Below are positions 40,293 to 43,537 of a DNA stretch of 43,537 nt, in pieces. Under the pieces are notes generated by a model. It worked only from the letters and a program-made list of their open reading frames with translations. It made no database searches and was not told the DNA's origin. A program made the translations under genes and the position numbers. The stretch is taken from positions 1 to 43,537 of the forward strand of contig DDEQ01000043.1 of assembly GCA_002336105.1 (NCBI GenBank), given 5' to 3'. Positions within the stretch are counted from its first letter, which is position 1. The number at the start of each line of letters is the position of its first letter. This stretch comes from Chthonomonas sp. UBA1950. GTDB lineage: Bacteria; Armatimonadota; Fimbriimonadia; Fimbriimonadales; Fimbriimonadaceae.

Positions 40293-42245
40293 ATGGTGGC
40301 GCTGTTGCTTCCGATCCCCTTTGCCGCATCGACGATCTATGTGTCACCGGACGGCAACGACTCAAACTCTGGTTTAACCCGGAGCAAGCCATTGGCGAGT
40401 ATCGACCGGGCTTTACAGATCGCGACAGGGCTAGCCATGAAGAGTTCAGTTACGATCAAGATTCACTCTGGAACTTACCAAGTCACAAAGACTCTGAATA
40501 TCGATCACCGGCTCAATCACCTTTCGATTACCTCATACGGAACAGGATTGCCTAAGCTGATCGGGGGAATCGAACTACGCTCAAATCCATATCAAGTGGG
40601 AAGTCGATTCCCGATCTCGGCCCGAGAAAGACTCAGACAAATCGAGATTCCAAACAATGTCCCAATAGGCCAATGGTCGCCCTATGGATTCTTTTCTTCC
40701 GGTCACAAGTGGCCAGTCGAACCCTTTCTGGACGGAAATCCGCTCACTTTGGCGCGAACCAAGTGGCTAAGGACCAAACTTGTCAGCACCGAAGAACAAA
40801 TCTCATTCGATCCGTCCGAGGTACCCACTCCCGCTAATAGCGACAAATTGCTGGCGACTGGATATTGGAAGTTTGATTGGGCCGACGCCACCTCGCCTGT
40901 AACCCAGATTGACTTCTCAGCCGGTACCTTCAGTTGTCAAACACTTGGAAACTATGGGGCAGAAAAGGGACGACGCTTCTTCTTTGCAAACGAACCCGAG
41001 TTCCTAGACGAACCCGGCGAATATTTCATCGATGCTGAATCTCGGTTGCTAACCTATTTTCCGACGCCAGGACTTTCCGACGCGCCTGTTCAGTTAAGCC
41101 AACTTGACGCACCGCTATTTAGGTTGTCGAATGCTGAAGGAGTCTCGATCAGCGATATTGAACTTGCCGCCGGTCGGTCAGATGGCGTCGAAATCTCCGG
41201 TGGACGTGCTAATCGAATTTCGAATTGCCTCGTGCGTAACTTTAGTGAAACTGGAATCGTCGTCACAAACTCACCCGACACCAAAGTGGAAATGTGCGAT
41301 GTCACCGGCACCGGATCCTCTGGAATTCGAGTGCAAGGAGGAGACAGGCTGACACTTGCGCCCTGTCGTTCTTCAGTCAAAGACTGCAAGATTTGGAGGT
41401 TTAGTCGCCTCTACCGAACCTATCGGCCCGGGATCGCTATCGAAGGGGTAGGGGTCGAAGTGTCCCACAACGAAATCTTCGACGCTCCACATAGTGCGAT
41501 TCTTTTAGGGGGGAACGATCACGTAATCGCCAAAAATAATATATATCGAGTCTGCAAAGAAACAGGCGATGCTGGGGCGATTTACATGGGCCGAAATCCG
41601 ACCATGCGAGGCGTCCAAATCGAGGGAAACTGGCTTCACGAATTGGGTCAAAAAGTGAAAACTGAAGGCAACTTCACCGAGGTGATGTCGATCTATCTTG
41701 ACGACTGTTGGTGCGGGACAACGATTAAGGGCAACATTCTTGAAGGGCCAGGGACCGGGATTATGGTTGGCGGTGGCAGAGACAATATCGTTGAAGGGAA
41801 TATCTTTATCGGAAAATCTCCTGCGGTTCACGTTGATCAGCGCGGAAAAGGATGGGCTTCAAAGTATATATTTGATCAATCATCTTGGGGATTTATGGGC
41901 AAGATCAAAGAAGTCAATGCGACGCAAGCCCCCTATGCCACGAGATATCCGCAATTGAAATCGATTCTTGAAGATGATCCATCTGCCGCAAAAGGCAATA
42001 TCGTCCGAGGCAACGTTTGCTTCGGCCCCAAGTGGCTCCGCTTGCAAGATCACCTCACCGAAAACGACATCGCTGCCGAGAAGAACGTCTGGCGAAAGGA
42101 CCCGACCGGAAGCGTCACGGATGCAGCGAAACTCTTACCCGAAGGCTATAAAAGGCCCAAAACCTCAGATTCAGGATTGCTCACTCGAAAGAACCGTCCC
42201 TTTGACCGCGTACAAATACCCGTAAAGGCGCATAATCCGCGCTAA
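40293..42245 (+). CDS. Secreted right-handed beta-helix protein (650 aa)
   Basis: A short hydrophobic start (MVALLLPIPFAAS) then TIYVSPDGNDSNSGLTRSKP, the usual opening of secreted polysaccharide-related beta-helix proteins. From about residue 280 there are repeated PbH1-type strands (VSISDIELAAGRSDGVEISG, NRISNCLVRNFSETGIVVTN, VEMCDVTGTGSSGIRVQGGD, NIVEGNIFIGKSPAVHVDQ). The central segment also fits polysaccharide lyase or epimerase-like proteins, but catalytic residues cannot be named. TAAAGT ends 6 nt before the ATG, suggesting a leaderless mRNA; an in-frame stop lies just upstream. Confidence 0.8.
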   Translation: MVALLLPIPFAASTIYVSPDGNDSNSGLTRSKPLASIDRALQIATGLAMKSSVTIKIHSGTYQVTKTLNIDHRLNHLSITSYGTGLPKLIGGIELRSNPYQVGSRFPISARERLRQIEIPNNVPIGQWSPYGFFSSGHKWPVEPFLDGNPLTLARTKWLRTKLVSTEEQISFDPSEVPTPANSDKLLATGYWKFDWADATSPVTQIDFSAGTFSCQTLGNYGAEKGRRFFFANEPEFLDEPGEYFIDAESRLLTYFPTPGLSDAPVQLSQLDAPLFRLSNAEGVSISDIELAAGRSDGVEISGGRANRISNCLVRNFSETGIVVTNSPDTKVEMCDVTGTGSSGIRVQGGDRLTLAPCRSSVKDCKIWRFSRLYRTYRPGIAIEGVGVEVSHNEIFDAPHSAILLGGNDHVIAKNNIYRVCKETGDAGAIYMGRNPTMRGVQIEGNWLHELGQKVKTEGNFTEVMSIYLDDCWCGTTIKGNILEGPGTGIMVGGGRDNIVEGNIFIGKSPAVHVDQRGKGWASKYIFDQSSWGFMGKIKEVNATQAPYATRYPQLKSILEDDPSAAKGNIVRGNVCFGPKWLRLQDHLTENDIAAEKNVWRKDPTGSVTDAAKLLPEGYKRPKTSDSGLLTRKNRPFDRVQIPVKAHNPR

Positions 42246-42256
42246 ACTTCAGCTAT

Positions 42257-43537
42257 ATGAACAGTGCGGCGAAAGTTGGGGTGTTACTGGTCGTTTTCGT
42301 CGGCCTCTTGCTCGGGGCATACGTCATAGTCGGAAAAAGCTTGTTTCAGCCGCCAGCGGATTTGTATTTCGTTACGTTGCCAGATGCCGCTGGTGTGACG
42401 CCAGGAAGCCAAGTATTGATGGCAGGTGTTCAGGTTGGATCTGTCGCCAAGATCGAACTTAAAGACGCAAAGACTGCTTCAATGACGCTTGCGATCAAAA
42501 ACGGAACGGTACTGCCGACCGGCACGACCGTGCGTATCCCGACTTCTTTTGTCGGCCTCGGAACCCCAATCGTAGAACTCGTTCCCGATTCAGTGAACGC
42601 AACCCCACTTCAGCCTGGCGCGACGTTGCTCGGAAGGAAAGGTAGCCCACTCGATGGCATCATGCCGGACGGAGGGAAACAAACCTTCGAGGAACTGAAC
42701 AAGACGCTCGTCGCCTTCCAAAAGCTGTTAGCCCCAGGCGGCATTACCACAGACTTACAAAACCTACTGAAGACAACCGACAAGACCATTGCCACGAGCC
42801 AAACCACGCTGAAGAACTTTGCAGCCTTGGCTGGGAGTGCTAACGGAATGCTTACGAGGAATCAGGCGAACCTAGATGCGATGATTCTGAGCACCCGCAA
42901 AACACTTGAGGACGTGAACACAAGCGCCCATGCGTTTGCTGTCTACATGAAAGAAGGCAAATTGCAGAACCAAACGAACGCACTCCTTGAGAAAGCGAAT
43001 ACCATTGCTTCCCAAGCCAGCGGGCTCATGGCAAGCATGGACAAGCTCATGAGCGACCCAGAGCTACAAGCGAACATCAAGAAAATGACGAAAGGGTTTG
43101 CTGACACGAGCGAACGCGGTCCTGCAATTGCCGACAACGCAAAACAGATCACCGAGAATATGGCCGTCATCACTGATCGGTCGAAGGATATTCCGCTCAA
43201 ACTCGCGGAGATCATGGACAAAGCGAGCAAGCTAGAAGACCAACTCTCTGAAATGATGGGAAAGGTTGGCGGAATCCTCGGAAAGAAACCGTCAGCAGGG
43301 GCATTGGACAACATGGTTACCACCATGGATTTGATCCGTGAAAGCAACCCCGGACACTGGCGAACCGACTTTACAACGTCCTTCCCTCTTAACGATGGGA
43401 AACTTTATCTCGGTATGTACGACGCGTTTGAAGGCAACAAACTGACGGTACAACTGGGCAAAGACATTGGCAAAGGTCTTGGCTACAGATATGGCATCTT
43501 CGCAAGCAAACCAGGATTAGGGGTAGACTATCGGCTC
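42257..43537 (+). CDS. MCE/MlaD-family protein, cut by the right edge (427 codons present)
   Basis: Starts MNSAAKVGVLLVVFVGLLLG: one N-terminal membrane anchor. The MCE domain follows (about 33-115) with DLYFVTLPDAAGVTPGSQVL and MAGVQVGSVAKIEL, VRIPTSFVGLGTPIVELVPD. A long helical region (about 140-355) is rich in Thr, Asn and Lys. The end of the window has YLGMYDAFEGNKLTVQLGKD and LGYRYGIFASKPGLGVDYRL, alternating strands that could be an outer-membrane beta-barrel tail. MCE proteins bridge membranes and move lipids, usually with MlaE/MlaF-type partners, none seen here. ATG at 42257 follows the previous stop by 11 nt with no Shine-Dalgarno. Confidence 0.85.
   Translation, partial: MNSAAKVGVLLVVFVGLLLGAYVIVGKSLFQPPADLYFVTLPDAAGVTPGSQVLMAGVQVGSVAKIELKDAKTASMTLAIKNGTVLPTGTTVRIPTSFVGLGTPIVELVPDSVNATPLQPGATLLGRKGSPLDGIMPDGGKQTFEELNKTLVAFQKLLAPGGITTDLQNLLKTTDKTIATSQTTLKNFAALAGSANGMLTRNQANLDAMILSTRKTLEDVNTSAHAFAVYMKEGKLQNQTNALLEKANTIASQASGLMASMDKLMSDPELQANIKKMTKGFADTSERGPAIADNAKQITENMAVITDRSKDIPLKLAEIMDKASKLEDQLSEMMGKVGGILGKKPSAGALDNMVTTMDLIRESNPGHWRTDFTTSFPLNDGKLYLGMYDAFEGNKLTVQLGKDIGKGLGYRYGIFASKPGLGVDYRL

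Noticed and set aside
1..43537. CRISPR arrays, tRNA, rRNA or known riboswitch
   Set aside because: No spaced direct repeats, cloverleaf-like sequence or recognised riboswitch core was seen by eye; a covariance-model scan was not possible.

Overview
The window looks like chromosomal DNA of an uncultured or little-studied Armatimonadota member, probably near Fimbriimonadales. This is an inference from gene style; no rRNA gene is present to prove it. The clues are three pseudopilins with near-identical FTLIELL-type N-termini and a DGHA motif near the C-terminus, LacI regulators next to them, many small lipoproteins, moderate GC (roughly half), and many genes with a -10 box 6-8 nt before the start codon and no Shine-Dalgarno (leaderless mRNAs).

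Layout. 1-193: end of an ISL3-family insertion sequence running off the left edge. 295-3352: leftward block of LacI regulator, pseudopilin and small lipoprotein, with a divergent XRE regulator; a perfect 10-bp-arm palindrome separates the two regulators. 3382-5784: livF, rimI, tsaD and a BFD-like [2Fe-2S] protein, followed by a convergent glycosyltransferase and a DUF5658-type membrane protein. 7451-13260: the most unusual region. A glycoamylase-like (GH144-type) hydrolase, a flavin-dependent halogenase-like enzyme, a second pseudopilin plus lipoprotein pair and a second LacI regulator each have a copy of the same operator-like palindrome (TTRCTGA-N6-TCAGYAA) upstream. 13267-17001: leftward aldo-keto reductase, ACT protein and aspartate kinase operon, then a third pseudopilin. 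17267-17931: rplU-rpmA with a strong terminator. 18099-23498: branched-chain amino-acid ABC transporter genes livK-H-M-G, closed by a GHL10-type hydrolase; the matching livF is at 3382. 23495-26863: a lipoprotein and three unrecognised genes. 27168-29025: atpD-atpC without the rest of ATP synthase. 29156-34288: a 1710-residue CheB-CheR-PAS-GGDEF-EAL protein. 34336-40131: a second aldo-keto reductase, a small secreted protein and gltB. 40293-43537: a secreted beta-helix protein and an MCE/MlaD protein cut by the right edge.

How it works together. Primary metabolism (nitrogen via gltB, aspartate-family amino acids via lysC, amino-acid uptake via liv, energy via atpDC) is mixed with cell-surface functions (pseudopilins, lipoproteins, secreted hydrolases). 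The best candidate for an undescribed system is the 7.4-13.3 kb LacI regulon, in which a presumed sugar-responsive repressor would jointly control a beta-glucan-type hydrolase, a halogenase-like flavoenzyme and a pseudopilin plus lipoprotein pair. A second copy of the pseudopilin, intercistronic hairpin, lipoprotein and LacI arrangement lies at 0.3-3.0 kb.
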